Assembly: GCF_021919125.1 (NCBI RefSeq) | Contig: NZ_CP083439.1 | Location: 1,984,001-2,048,000, forward strand | DNA length: 64,000 nucleotides | Reading direction: 5' to 3' | Source of the DNA: Clavibacter sp. A6099 | Lineage (GTDB): Bacteria; Actinomycetota; Actinomycetes; Actinomycetales; Microbacteriaceae | Shown here: positions 35,643-44,269 of the stretch, piece by piece | Layout: each line of letters opens with the position of its first letter | How positions within the stretch are numbered: position 1 is the stretch's first letter | Notes under the pieces: generated by a model | What the model saw: the letters and a program-made list of their open reading frames with translations, nothing else | Database searches by the model: none | What the model was told of the DNA's origin: nothing | Program-made: the position numbers and the translations under genes

Positions 35643-37257
35643 TCCGACCACGACGGGTGCCGCCGCACCCGCCGCCAAGAGCGGGGGCGGCCTCACCGCC
35701 GCGGCCGCGACCTACCTCGACGAGCGCACCAGCGTCAGCGTCGCTGTCAAGGAGTTCGGGCGGAAGATCTTCCCGGACCACTGGTCCTTCATGCTCGGCG
35801 AGGTGGCGCTCTACAGCTTCGTCGTCATCCTGCTCACGGGCACGTGGCTGACCTTCTTCTTCAACCCGTCGATGGCGGAGACGCACTACGCCGGCTCCTA
35901 CGCGCCCCTCAAGGGCGTCGAGATGTCCGTGGCCATGTCCTCGTCGCTCGACATCTCGTTCGACATCCGCGGCGGCCTGCTCATGCGGCAGATCCACCAC
36001 TGGGCTGCGCTGCTGTTCGTCGCGTCCATCGGCCTGCACATGCTCCGCATCTACTTCACGGGTGCGTTCCGCAAGCCGCGCGAGCTCAACTGGTTCATCG
36101 GCTTCGTGCTCTTCATCCTCGCGATGGCCGAGGGCTTCACCGGGTACTCGCTCCCCGACGACCTGCTCTCCGGCAACGGCCTGCGCATCATCGACGGCAT
36201 GGTGAAGGGGATCCCGGTCATCGGCACGTGGATCTCGTTCCTCCTTTTCGGAGGCGAGTTCCCGGGCACGCACATCATCCCGAGGCTCTACACGCTGCAC
36301 ATCCTGCTGCTGCCGGCGATCCTCGTCGCGTTCCTCGCGCTCCACCTGCTCTTCGTGGTCGTGCACAAGCACACCCAGTTCGCCGGCCCGGGCCGCACGA
36401 ACGAGAACGTGGTCGGCGTCCCTGTGCTCCCCACGTTCGCCGCGAAGGCCGGCGGGTTCTTCTTCGTGGTCTTCGGCGTGATCGTCGTCATGGCGTCGTT
36501 CTTCACGATCAACCCGATCTGGAACTACGGCCCCTACGACCCGTCGCCGGTGTCGGCGGGTACGCAGCCCGACTGGTACATCGGCTTCGCGGACGGCGCG
36601 CTGCGCCTCGTCCCGCCGGGACTCGAGTTCGTGCTGTTCGACCACACGTTCTCGTTCAACATCATCCTGCCGATCACGGTCCTGGGTCTGTTCATCGTGC
36701 TCGTCGCGCTCTACCCCTTCATCGAGGCGTGGATCACCGGCGACAAGCGCGAGCACCACATCCTCGACCGCCCGCGCAACGCCCCGACGCGCACCGCCAT
36801 CGGAGCCGCCGGCGTCACGTTCTACGCGGTCCTCTGGTCCGCTGCGAGCTCCGACCTCATCGCCACGCACTTCAAGGTGTCGATGGAGGGCGTCATCCAC
36901 ACGCTGCAGGCGCTTCTGATCCTCGGACCGGTCATCGCCTACCAGGTCGCCAAGCGCATCTGCCTGGCGCTCATGAAGAAGGACCGCGAGATCGCCCTCC
37001 ACGGCGTCGAGTCGGGCCGCATCGTGAAGCTGCCCGGCGGTGAGTTCATCGAGGTGCACGAGCAGCTCGACGAGTACGAGCGCTGGCGCCTGGTCAGCTA
37101 CGACGACTACAAGCCGCTCATGATCCGCCCGGACAGCCGTGGACGCATCACGGTCAACCAGCGGGCGCGCGCGGCGCTCTCCAAGTGGTTCTTCGAGGAT
37201 CGGATCTCCCCGGTGACCACCAAGGACGTCGAGCGCAGCCACAGCGACCACCACTAG
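35623..37257 (+). CDS. qcrB: Cytochrome bc1 complex cytochrome b subunit
   Basis: The membrane core of the complex, holding two b hemes and the quinol sites. It has 544 residues with heme ligands H125/H139 and H226/H241, and PDWY (GTQPDWYIGF) in place of the PEWY motif, as in other actinobacteria. A C-terminal cytoplasmic extension of about 120 residues follows the last helix. Two GTG codons (35623 and 35626) are possible starts; GGGAG spacing slightly favours 35626. It overlaps qcrA by about 20 nt. Confidence 0.97.
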   Translation: MVTTTADPTTTGAAAPAAKSGGGLTAAAATYLDERTSVSVAVKEFGRKIFPDHWSFMLGEVALYSFVVILLTGTWLTFFFNPSMAETHYAGSYAPLKGVEMSVAMSSSLDISFDIRGGLLMRQIHHWAALLFVASIGLHMLRIYFTGAFRKPRELNWFIGFVLFILAMAEGFTGYSLPDDLLSGNGLRIIDGMVKGIPVIGTWISFLLFGGEFPGTHIIPRLYTLHILLLPAILVAFLALHLLFVVVHKHTQFAGPGRTNENVVGVPVLPTFAAKAGGFFFVVFGVIVVMASFFTINPIWNYGPYDPSPVSAGTQPDWYIGFADGALRLVPPGLEFVLFDHTFSFNIILPITVLGLFIVLVALYPFIEAWITGDKREHHILDRPRNAPTRTAIGAAGVTFYAVLWSAASSDLIATHFKVSMEGVIHTLQALLILGPVIAYQVAKRICLALMKKDREIALHGVESGRIVKLPGGEFIEVHEQLDEYERWRLVSYDDYKPLMIRPDSRGRITVNQRARAALSKWFFEDRISPVTTKDVERSHSDHH

Positions 37258-37287
37258 GCACGACCCCGTCCGCGTCCCACTCGGACA

Positions 37288-37332
37288 CGCACGAGAGCCG
37301 GTCCGGCGTCACGCCGGGCCGGCTCTCGTGCG
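37288..37332 (+). terminator. Terminator after qcrB
   Basis: A long stem of about 21 bp (CGCACGAGAGCCGG plus an inner CCGGCGT, with one T-G pair) closes around a tiny loop 31 nt after the qcrB stop. Confidence 0.8.
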
Positions 37333-37370
37333 TCCGGCTCGACCGCCCCACATCGTCTCCAGGAGGACCC

Positions 37371-38291
37371 GTGGATCTCGATCGGCTCGCCAGCTGGCTC
37401 CGCTGCCCCTCCTGCGGTTCGGACCTGCAACCCGTGCCGCCCCTCGTCCTCCGGTGCGAGCACGGGCACACCGTCGACGGGAACAAGCGGGGCTACGCCA
37501 ACCTCCTCGCACCGGGTACCCGTGTCACCGGCGACACCGCGGAGATGCTCGCCGCGCGCGGAGCCTTCCTCGACCGGGGGCACTACGCCCCGATCGTCGA
37601 CGCCCTGGTCCACGCGACGGTCGCCCCCAACGAGCCGGCAGCGGATGATCCGTCACCGCTCGCAGTCGCCCGAGGTGGTCATCGCGATCCAGGGCTGCGC
37701 ATCGTCGACGCCGGATGCGGCACCGGGCACTACCTCCGGGGCCTCCTGGACACCGTGCCCGGATCGACCGGGCTCGCCGCCGACCTCTCCCCCGCCGCGG
37801 TCGCCATCGCCGTCCGCGGCCGGCCCGACATCGATGGCGTCGTCGCCGACACGTGGGCCGCCCTCCCGATGCGCGACGGCGTCGCCGACCTGATCCTCGA
37901 CGTGTTCGCGCCGCGCAACCTGCCCGAGTTCCACCGCGTGCTCGCCCCGCGCGGCCGCGTGGCGATCGTCGCGGCGGGACCGCAGCACCTCGAGGAGCTG
38001 CGGGCGTCAGGGCGCGCCGTCGGCGTCCAGGAGGACAAGCGCGAGCGGATCCTCGAGGCGGCCGACCCGTACTTCGAGACCGAGTCGGAGACCCGCGTCC
38101 ACCGGATGCTGCGCCTCTCGGAGGACGACGTCCGCCTTCTGCTGGGGATGGGCCCGTCCGCGCATCACGCAGCCGTGGCGGACCGTGGAACCACCGTCCA
38201 CGCGGCCGCGGGGAGCGGCGATCGTCACGATGTCACCATCGATGTCATGACCCACGTCCTGCGTCGGCGCGACGACGTCGACCCCGGCTGA
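37371..38291 (+). CDS. 23S rRNA (guanine-N1)-methyltransferase, RlmA/TlrB-like
   Basis: A SAM-dependent methyltransferase of 306 residues with the RlmA layout: an N-terminal zinc finger C12, C15, C29, H33 (LRCPSCGS...LRCEHGH), the conserved KRGYANLL, then the SAM motif VDAGCGTGHYL near 110-120 and DVFAPRNLPEFHRVLAPRG. Relatives methylate G745/G748 of 23S rRNA and can affect macrolide/tylosin sensitivity; which base is used here cannot be told. GTG 37371 has AGGAGG 4 nt upstream. Confidence 0.9.
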   Translation: MDLDRLASWLRCPSCGSDLQPVPPLVLRCEHGHTVDGNKRGYANLLAPGTRVTGDTAEMLAARGAFLDRGHYAPIVDALVHATVAPNEPAADDPSPLAVARGGHRDPGLRIVDAGCGTGHYLRGLLDTVPGSTGLAADLSPAAVAIAVRGRPDIDGVVADTWAALPMRDGVADLILDVFAPRNLPEFHRVLAPRGRVAIVAAGPQHLEELRASGRAVGVQEDKRERILEAADPYFETESETRVHRMLRLSEDDVRLLLGMGPSAHHAAVADRGTTVHAAAGSGDRHDVTIDVMTHVLRRRDDVDPG

Positions 38292-38375
38292 CCCCGACCG
38301 TTCGCCGGCCGCCCCTCGACGACACCCGTCGCCGGCAACGGCATCTCGTCCCGGACCGGGCCCGGCGAGACGGAG

Positions 38376-38393
38376 TAGCGTGACGGACGTCAC
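38376..38393 (+). promoter_or_regulatory. Putative promoter and inverted repeat upstream of the phosphatase gene
   Basis: TAGCGT (38376-38381) looks like a -10. It overlaps an inverted repeat GTGAC-GGAC-GTCAC (38380-38393) placed at the expected transcription start, a usual spot for a repressor. The leader to 38522 would be about 130 nt. I see no other signal in 38292-38521. Confidence 0.35.
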
Positions 38394-38521
38394 ACAGCTG
38401 CTGTCCGGGGGGAAGCGGTCGCCATCGTGTCGTGCCTCCCGGTGGCAGCGCCTCTCCATCCACCGGCTGATCCTCGACGGGGCATCGCGTCCGGCCCGAC
38501 CCATGGATCACGGACCGCATC

Positions 38522-38797
38522 TTGCTCGACTCGATCACCCTCCGCGTCGCCTTCGGCGTGACGACCCTCACCCTGTTCCTCCTCTTCGCGCTCGTGACGT
38601 TCCGCGGCACGCGATCGCCGTTCAGCTTCTGGTGGTGCGCCGCCCTGGTGCTCTTCATGGGCGGATCCCTCGCCTACCTGCAGGACGGCACCGCATCCCA
38701 GGTCTGGGGCAACCCGCTCGGCAACGGGCTGATCGTCGCCGGAGCCGCCTGCGTGTGGATGGGGAGCAGGTCCCTGCGCGACCGCGCGACGCCGTAG
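38522..38797 (+). pseudogene. N-terminal fragment of a membrane phosphatase gene, ended by in-frame TAG
   Basis: A 91-codon frame (TTG start) encoding two to three membrane helices (LRVAFGVTTLTLFLLFALV; SFWWCAALVLFMGGSLAYL; GLIVAGAACVWMGS). It ends at TAG 38795-38797, in the context CCG TAG TGG CTG GTC. The same frame continues without another stop to 39901 as further membrane helices and a phosphatase domain. A single G-to-A change from TGG would explain the stop. No upstream in-frame ATG/GTG exists after the TGA at 38468. Confidence 0.7.
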
Positions 38798-38806
38798 TGG
38801 CTGGTC

Positions 38807-39901
38807 GTGCCCCCGGCCGCCGTCATGGTGGCCGTGTCGGCGACCGACTCCCCCTCGACGAACGACTGGTCAGGCGGTGCGCTGTTCCTGGCGCTCATGG
38901 CGGGCCTCATCGGGCTCTCGACGCGGGAGATCGTGATGCTGGACGCGGGCCTCTCGCGCACGCGCTGGCCGCTCATCCTCGCCTCGGGCGCGCTGGCCGC
39001 CTACTACGCGATCCGTCTGGTGGTGTTCCTCGCCACAGGTCCTCGGAGCGGCATCTTCACGATCTGGTTCGGGACGCCGAGCACGACGCTGATCACGCTG
39101 GTGCTCCTCGTCGTCGTGTCGTTCAGCATGGCCTCGCTCAGCGGCGAGCAGGCAGCGAGGATGTTCGCCGCACGTGCGGCGACATCCCGGCAGGAGCTCG
39201 TGGACGGCGGCAGCGTGCAACGTCGGCTCCTCCCCCAGCGCGTCCCCGACCTGCCCGGCTACGAGGTCGCCGGCGCATGCGTCCCCAGCGGCGCCGTGAG
39301 CGGCGACTTCTTCGACTGGCAGCGCACCCCGGAGGGCCTCGTGGTGACGCTCGCCGACGTCATGGGGAAGGGCGTGGGCGCGGCGATGATCGCGGCCACC
39401 GTGCGTGCCGCGCTCCGCGTCGCGTCGACGTCCCTCGATCCGGGGCGGACGCTCGCCGTGGTCGACCGCGCCGTCGAGTCCGACCTCGACGCGAACGACG
39501 CTTTCGTCACCCTCCTGCATCTCCGGCTCGACGCGCAGAGCGGTCAGATCGCGCTCGTCGACGCCGGCCACGGCCTCGCCATCGTCTGCCGTGCCGACGG
39601 CTCCCGCCAGCCCATCCCGTCGCGGAACCTCCCGCTCGGTGCCCTGGGCACCCAGCGGTGGTCCCCCTCGACAATGCGGCTGGACCCCGGCGACATGCTC
39701 CTCGTGTGCAGCGACGGCGTGCTCGACCTCTTCGACGGGACCATCGCGTCCATGGATCTGGTCGCCCGCACAGCGATGGACGCCGACGGCACGGCCGCCG
39801 CGGCCGTGGCGAGCCTCACCGGCCTCGCAACGGAGACCACGCCTCCGGACGACGTCACGGTCGTGGCGATCCGGCGGCTGCCCCCTACGACCGCCGGCTG
39901 A
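38807..39901 (+). CDS. PP2C-type (SpoIIE domain) serine/threonine phosphatase, downstream part of split gene
   Basis: A 364-codon frame from GTG 38807, in phase with the fragment ending at 38797. It keeps three or four membrane helices, then a complete SpoIIE phosphatase domain: SGAVSGDFFDW, TLADVMGKGVGAAMIAA, VDAGHG, LLVCSDGVLDLF and PPDDVTVVAI hold the metal-binding aspartates. It may still be translated by reinitiation or from ATG 38825, but would lack the first helices of the sensor region. Targets of such phosphatases are often anti-sigma-factor antagonists; none is encoded nearby. Confidence 0.75.
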   Translation: MPPAAVMVAVSATDSPSTNDWSGGALFLALMAGLIGLSTREIVMLDAGLSRTRWPLILASGALAAYYAIRLVVFLATGPRSGIFTIWFGTPSTTLITLVLLVVVSFSMASLSGEQAARMFAARAATSRQELVDGGSVQRRLLPQRVPDLPGYEVAGACVPSGAVSGDFFDWQRTPEGLVVTLADVMGKGVGAAMIAATVRAALRVASTSLDPGRTLAVVDRAVESDLDANDAFVTLLHLRLDAQSGQIALVDAGHGLAIVCRADGSRQPIPSRNLPLGALGTQRWSPSTMRLDPGDMLLVCSDGVLDLFDGTIASMDLVARTAMDADGTAAAAVASLTGLATETTPPDDVTVVAIRRLPPTTAG

Positions 39902-40078
39902 CAGCCGCGCGGCACGAGCGCCACGAACCGACGGCGCCTCGGCCGGGCGCCTCCCGCACACGGGGTCCACCGACAGCGGCACGACGCCGCACCTTCGCAA
40001 CGCTCGCTCCATGCGGAAGACCCGGCGACGGCCGAGCGTGCCCGGCGCCCCGTACGACCGCGCACGCCCGGACGCGGA

Positions 40079-40109
40079 GATGCCCGGCCTCTCGCGGAGA
40101 CCGGGCATC
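40079..40109. terminator. Bidirectional hairpin between phosphatase and acetyltransferase genes
   Basis: A 9-bp stem GATGCCCGG/CCGGGCATC with a 13-nt loop lies between two converging genes. The rest of 39902-40127 shows nothing recognisable. Confidence 0.6.
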
Positions 40110-40127
40110 GCGACGAACGGAGCGGAG

Positions 40128-40565
40128 CTACCGCAGGAGCTTCTTGTAGAACTCGGCCGTGCGCTCGTATCCCAGGCGCTTGTAGAACTCGCCGGCACGC
40201 CGAGTGCTCATGGTGATCTGCCCGACGCCGCGATCGCCGCAGAGTCGCTCCACGGCACGAACGAGAGCGGAGCCCGTGCCGCCGCTCCTCGCCCCGGCGT
40301 CGACGACGAGCTCCTCGAGGTGGGCGCTCAAACCGCCGGCGTAGAGCAGGCGGCTCACGACGAGGTAGGCGTATCCGACGACGGTTCCCGCCTCTTCCGC
40401 GACGAGCAGGACATCGCGCCCCTCGTCCTTGTTCGCCCGGAGGATGTGGAAGAACGTGACGTCGAAGTCGTCCCGGGTAGCCGGGGCGTTGATCATGTCG
40501 AGCTGCTGGCAGAGGGCGAAGACCGCGTCCGCGTCGGATGCCTGCGCGTGCCGGATGTCGACCAT
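40128..40565 (-). CDS. GNAT-family N-acetyltransferase
   Basis: A 145-residue acetyltransferase with the acetyl-CoA loop ARSGGTGSALV after the LEELVVDAG beta strand, and the C-terminal FYKRLGYERT motif of the fold. The substrate is unknown. ATG 40565 lies 4 nt after ctaF, so it rides on the ctaCDF transcript; no functional link is implied. AEFYKKLLR repeats the FYKRLGY sequence at the very end, which may be coincidence. Confidence 0.9.
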   Translation of the reverse strand: MVDIRHAQASDADAVFALCQQLDMINAPATRDDFDVTFFHILRANKDEGRDVLLVAEEAGTVVGYAYLVVSRLLYAGGLSAHLEELVVDAGARSGGTGSALVRAVERLCGDRGVGQITMSTRRAGEFYKRLGYERTAEFYKKLLR

Positions 40566-40569
40566 GGGA

Positions 40570-40986
40570 TCAGCGCGCGAAGTAGCCGCGGTAGTACTCG
40601 TAGGTCCAGCCCACGAGCGCGATGATGGCGAGCCCACCGCCGATGATCGCGATCCAGATGCCCACGGCGAGGCCGAGGAAGACGGACGCGGCACCGGCCG
40701 CGAGGATCACGGGCCACCAGCTCCACGGGCTGAAGAACCCGAGCTCCGGGTCGCCGTCGTCGACGTTGGCGTCGCTGCGGTCCTCCGGGAGCTCCCCGTT
40801 CTGCGCCGCGTAGAGACGCGCGACGAAGAAGCCGATGAACGCGGCCAGCACGCCCGAGAGGGCGATGGCCAGCGTGCCGACCCACTCGACCGTGTTCTGG
40901 TCGATCAGGTGCCAGATCGTGTACGCAGCCGCCGCGACGACGAAGAACGCCGCGAGCACGTAGAAGAGGTTCCTATTGGCGCGCAC
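40570..40986 (-). CDS. ctaF: Cytochrome c oxidase subunit IV (actinobacterial type)
   Basis: A small aa3-oxidase subunit of 138 residues with four hydrophobic helices (about 7-27, 36-57, 91-108, 110-127) and the FSPWSWWPVILAAGAA and GWTYEYYRGYFA signatures of actinobacterial subunit IV. GTG 40986 is 1 nt after the ctaD stop. It is the third gene of ctaC-ctaD-ctaF. Confidence 0.95.
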   Translation of the reverse strand: MRANRNLFYVLAAFFVVAAAAYTIWHLIDQNTVEWVGTLAIALSGVLAAFIGFFVARLYAAQNGELPEDRSDANVDDGDPELGFFSPWSWWPVILAAGAASVFLGLAVGIWIAIIGGGLAIIALVGWTYEYYRGYFAR

Positions 40987-40987
40987 G

Positions 40988-42733
40988 TCACTTCACCTTG
41001 TCGCTGGAGATGTCGTAGGTCGCGGCATCGGGAGCGTCCTTGGCCGGACCGATTCCCACGGGGATGCCCGCCTCGGGGTGGTTGAGGTCGAAGGCCGGGG
41101 CCTCCGAGCGGATGCGCGGGATGGACGTGAAGTTGTGCCGCGGCGGCGGGCATGAGGTCGCCCACTCGAGCGAGCGGCCGTAGCCCCACGGGTCGTTCAC
41201 CGTGACCTTGGGTGCCGTGCGCGCGGTGATCCAGACGTTCAGGAAGAACGGGATCATCGAGAGCGCGAGGATGCCCGCGCCGATGGTGGACAGCTGGTTC
41301 ATCCACGTGAAGTCGTCCTCGGGCTGGTACGTCGCGTAGCGACGCGGCATGCCCATGACGCCCAGCCAGTGCTGGATCAGGAACGTCGTGTGGAAGCCGA
41401 TGAACAGCAGCCAGAAGTGGACCTTGCCGAGACGCTCGTTGAGCATCGTGCCCGTCCACTTGGGCCACCAGAAGTAGAAGCCGGAGAACATGGCGAACAC
41501 GACGGTGCCGAACACCACGTAGTGGAAGTGCGCCACGACGAAGTACGTGTCGGACACGTGGAAGTCCAGCGGGGGCGACGCCAGGATGACGCCGGTCAGA
41601 CCGCCGAACGTGAACGTGATGAGGAAGCCGATGGCCCACAGCATGGGCGTCTCGAACGTCACCGAGCCGCGCCACATCGTGCCGATCCAGTTGAAGATCT
41701 TCACGCCGGTGGGGACCGCGATCAGCATGGTCATGAGAGAGAAGAACGGCAGCAGGACGGACCCGGTGACGTACATGTGGTGCGCCCACACCGTGACCGA
41801 GAGGGCCGCGATGGAGATGGTCGCGTACACGAGCGTCTTGTACCCGAAGATCGGCTTGCGGCTGAAGACCGGGAAGACCTCGGAGACGATGCCGAAGAAC
41901 GGCAGCGCGATGATGTACACCTCGGGGTGACCGAAGAACCAGAAGAGGTGCTGCCAGAGGATGGCGCCGCCGTTCGCCGGGTCGTAGATGTGCGCGTCGA
42001 ATATGCGGTCGGCGCCGAGGCCGAAGAGCGCGGCCGCGAGGACCGGGAACGCCATGAGCACGAGGATCGACGTCACGAGGATGTTCCAGGTGAAGATCGG
42101 CATGCGGAACATGGTCATGCCGGGCGCGCGCATGGTGATGATCGTCGTCACGAAGTTGACAGCGCCGAGGATGGTGCCGAAGCCGCTGAGCGCGAGGCCC
42201 ATCACCCAGAGATTGCCTCCCAATCCTGGCGAGAACGTCGTGCTCGACAGCGGCGCGTAGGCGAACCAGCCGAACGAGGCCGCTCCGGCCGGGGTGAGGA
42301 ATCCCGCGACGGCGATGAGCGAGCCGAAGTTGAACAGCCAGTAGGCGAAGGCGTTGAGACGCGGGAACGCGACGTCGGGAGCGCCGATCTGCAGTGGCAT
42401 GAGCACGTTGGCGAAGCCGGCGAAGAGCGGCGTCGCGAACATGAGCAGCATGATCGTGCCGTGCATGGTGAAGAGCTGGTTGTACTGCTCCTTCGTCTCC
42501 ACGACGTGCAGGCCCGGCTCGAAGAGCTGCGCGCGGATGACGAGGGCCATCACGCCGCCGAGGCAGAAGTAGAGGAACGAGGTGATGAGGTACAGGTACC
42601 CGATGGTCTTGTGATCCGTCGAGGTGATCCAGTTGACGACGACGTTCCCACGCCGTTCCGCCTTGCCGGAGTTCTCGAGGACCTTCGCCTGTCCCGCGGG
42701 GATCGCGGTGGGACGGTTGAGTGTCGATGTCAC
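40988..42733 (-). CDS. ctaD: Cytochrome c oxidase subunit I
   Basis: The catalytic subunit that reduces oxygen at the heme a3-CuB site. It has 581 residues and twelve membrane helices, with H91 (FTMHGT) for heme a, H269 and Y273 (FFGHPEVY, the cross-linked pair), H318/H319 (WAHHMY) for CuB, K345 of the K channel, and H402/H404 ([10 protein letters not shown]). It starts with GTG 42733, 10 nt after the ctaC stop; the frame upstream is the ctaC shadow. Confidence 0.98.
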   Translation of the reverse strand: MTSTLNRPTAIPAGQAKVLENSGKAERRGNVVVNWITSTDHKTIGYLYLITSFLYFCLGGVMALVIRAQLFEPGLHVVETKEQYNQLFTMHGTIMLLMFATPLFAGFANVLMPLQIGAPDVAFPRLNAFAYWLFNFGSLIAVAGFLTPAGAASFGWFAYAPLSSTTFSPGLGGNLWVMGLALSGFGTILGAVNFVTTIITMRAPGMTMFRMPIFTWNILVTSILVLMAFPVLAAALFGLGADRIFDAHIYDPANGGAILWQHLFWFFGHPEVYIIALPFFGIVSEVFPVFSRKPIFGYKTLVYATISIAALSVTVWAHHMYVTGSVLLPFFSLMTMLIAVPTGVKIFNWIGTMWRGSVTFETPMLWAIGFLITFTFGGLTGVILASPPLDFHVSDTYFVVAHFHYVVFGTVVFAMFSGFYFWWPKWTGTMLNERLGKVHFWLLFIGFHTTFLIQHWLGVMGMPRRYATYQPEDDFTWMNQLSTIGAGILALSMIPFFLNVWITARTAPKVTVNDPWGYGRSLEWATSCPPPRHNFTSIPRIRSEAPAFDLNHPEAGIPVGIGPAKDAPDAATYDISSDKVK

Positions 42734-42743
42734 GGTGTGTGCC

Positions 42744-43655
42744 CTACTTCTCGGACGACTCGGTGGTGGCCGGCACGTCGGTGCCGGGGAGGTTCTGCAG
42801 GCGGTCGTAGTCCGTGCCGAGGTCACCCTCGAAGCCGGCGGCCTTCTGCTTCTCGATGTAGGCGTTGTACTCATCGATGGAGACGACCTTCACCTGGAAG
42901 AGCATGAGGGAGTGGTATTCGCCGCAGAGCTCGGCGCACTTGCCCATGTACGTCCCCTCCTTCTCCGGGATGAACGTCATGTAGTTCGTCTTGCCGGAGA
43001 TGAGGTCCTTCTTGTAGAGGAAGTCCACCACCCAGAAGGAGTGCAGGGTGTCGCGGGTGTTGAGCTCGAGCTCGACCTTCGTGTTGACCGGCAGGTACAG
43101 CGTCGGGAGCTTGTCCTTGTCGATGGAGCCCTGGGGTCCATTCGGGTCGTCGACCGCCTGGACGCCCTGCTCGTAGGCACCGCCCTCGAGGGGCTGGCCG
43201 GCCTCGGTCTCGCCGCCCTTGTAGTTGAAGTCCCAGGCCCACTGCTTGCCGAAGACCTGGACCTTGACCTCGGGCTTGTCGAATCGGGCCTCGATGGCGG
43301 CCTGGTCCTTGGCGGTGAACGCGAAGAACCCGAGCACGAGGATCAGAGGCACGATCGTGTAGAAGATCTCGATCGGCATGTTGTAGCGCATCTGCACGGG
43401 CAGGCCGGTCTGGCCCTTGCGGCGGCGGTACACGACCGCGGCCCAGATGGTGAGGCCCCAGGTGAGGACGCCCACCGCGAGGAGGACGATCCAGGCGGTG
43501 ACCCACAGGCCGATGACCGAGTCGACGTGGTTGGTCGTGCCCGGTTCCGTCGGCAGGAAGCCCTGGAGCTGCTGCTGCGTGCACCCCGCGAGGAGTACCG
43601 AGATGCCCAGGGCGACGGGGATCGTCAGCCAACGTTGACGGCGAGTGAAGCGCAC
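42744..43655 (-). CDS. ctaC: Cytochrome c oxidase subunit II
   Basis: Carries the CuA centre that receives electrons from QcrC. It has 303 residues: a lipoprotein signal with lipobox LLAGC (C25), two membrane helices at about 50-73 and 96-114, and CuA ligands H205, C240, C244, H248 and M251 ([13 protein letters not shown]). GTG 43655 was chosen since AAGGG lies 9 nt upstream and a signal peptide begins there; an ATG at 43694 would add 13 residues. It heads ctaCDF. A weak TAGTGT box sits at 43698-43693. Confidence 0.96.
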   Translation of the reverse strand: MRFTRRQRWLTIPVALGISVLLAGCTQQQLQGFLPTEPGTTNHVDSVIGLWVTAWIVLLAVGVLTWGLTIWAAVVYRRRKGQTGLPVQMRYNMPIEIFYTIVPLILVLGFFAFTAKDQAAIEARFDKPEVKVQVFGKQWAWDFNYKGGETEAGQPLEGGAYEQGVQAVDDPNGPQGSIDKDKLPTLYLPVNTKVELELNTRDTLHSFWVVDFLYKKDLISGKTNYMTFIPEKEGTYMGKCAELCGEYHSLMLFQVKVVSIDEYNAYIEKQKAAGFEGDLGTDYDRLQNLPGTDVPATTESSEK

Positions 43656-43735
43656 GTGCAGACCCTTCGAAGAACCGGATGTGAGGGGTCCCACACTACG
43701 CGACAGGGAGCCGCCCGAAGGACGACCCCCTGCTC

Positions 43736-43756
43736 GGGCCCCGTGTTTCCGGGCCC
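43736..43756 (-). terminator. Weak hairpin between erpA and ctaC
   Basis: GGGCCC pairs with GGGCCC around a 9-nt loop, about 25 nt past the erpA stop. Its placement is plausible but the stem is short. Confidence 0.35.
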
Positions 43757-43779
43757 AGATCCGCTTACCGTTCCGTGTG

Positions 43780-44142
43780 TCAGTGGAAAGAGTCCCCGCA
43801 CGCGCACGACCCGCCGGCGTTCGGGTTGTCGATGGTGAAGCCCTGCTTCTGGATGGTGTCCTCGAAGTCGATGGTGGCGCCGTCGAGGTACGGGACGCTC
43901 ATCTTGTCGACGATGACCTCGACGCCGTCGAAGTCGACCGTGGCGTCGCCGTCGAGCTCGCGCTCGTCGAAGTAGAGCTGGTAGATGAGCCCCGAGCAGC
44001 CGCCGGGCTGGACGGCGACGCGGAGGCGGAGGTCCTCGCGGCCCTCCTGCTGGAGCAGGCTCTTGACCTTGCTCGCCGCGGTGTCCGTGAGTCCGACGCG
44101 GTGGGCCGCCTGGGCGGTCTCGGTCAGCGTGGTGTCGGTCAT
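43780..44142 (-). CDS. erpA: A-type iron-sulfur carrier/insertion protein
   Basis: Delivers Fe-S clusters to target enzymes. It has 120 residues of HesB/IscA/ErpA type with the three ligand cysteines C49 (QPGGCSGL), C113 and C115 (GSCACGDSF). ATG 44142 has GAGGAG 5 nt upstream. It stands beside the oxidase genes as in mycobacteria. The promoter has a palindrome at the expected transcription start. Confidence 0.95.
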   Translation of the reverse strand: MTDTTLTETAQAAHRVGLTDTAASKVKSLLQQEGREDLRLRVAVQPGGCSGLIYQLYFDERELDGDATVDFDGVEVIVDKMSVPYLDGATIDFEDTIQKQGFTIDNPNAGGSCACGDSFH

Positions 44143-44177
44143 GAGCACTCCTCGGGTGGTGGGATCTGCGGTCGGGC

Positions 44178-44194
44178 GACTCCGGTGGAGTCTA
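44178..44194 (-). promoter_or_regulatory. erpA promoter: -10 overlapping a palindrome
   Basis: On the minus strand TAGACT (44194-44189) is a likely -10. It overlaps the perfect inverted repeat GACTCC-ACC-GGAGTC (44192-44178), which covers the predicted start point. The core CTCCACCGGAG recurs in the ftsZ leader. Confidence 0.45.
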
Positions 44195-44239
44195 CGTCGT
44201 GCAACCGCGGGAGTCACCCGGGTGTTCCCGACCGCCGGG

Positions 44240-44259
44240 CCGATCCGTTCGGCGATCGG
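44240..44259 (-). terminator. Hairpin after the M20 dipeptidase gene
   Basis: CCGATC/GATCGG with an 8-nt loop lies 11 nt past the dipeptidase stop. The stem is short. Confidence 0.4.
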
Positions 44260-44269
44260 GAGGGGCCCG

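Noticed and set aside
40128-40160. Duplicated FYKxLGY/FYKKLL segment at the end of the acetyltransferase as a repeat element
   Set aside because: The similarity covers only a few residues and the DNA copies differ; chance is sufficient.
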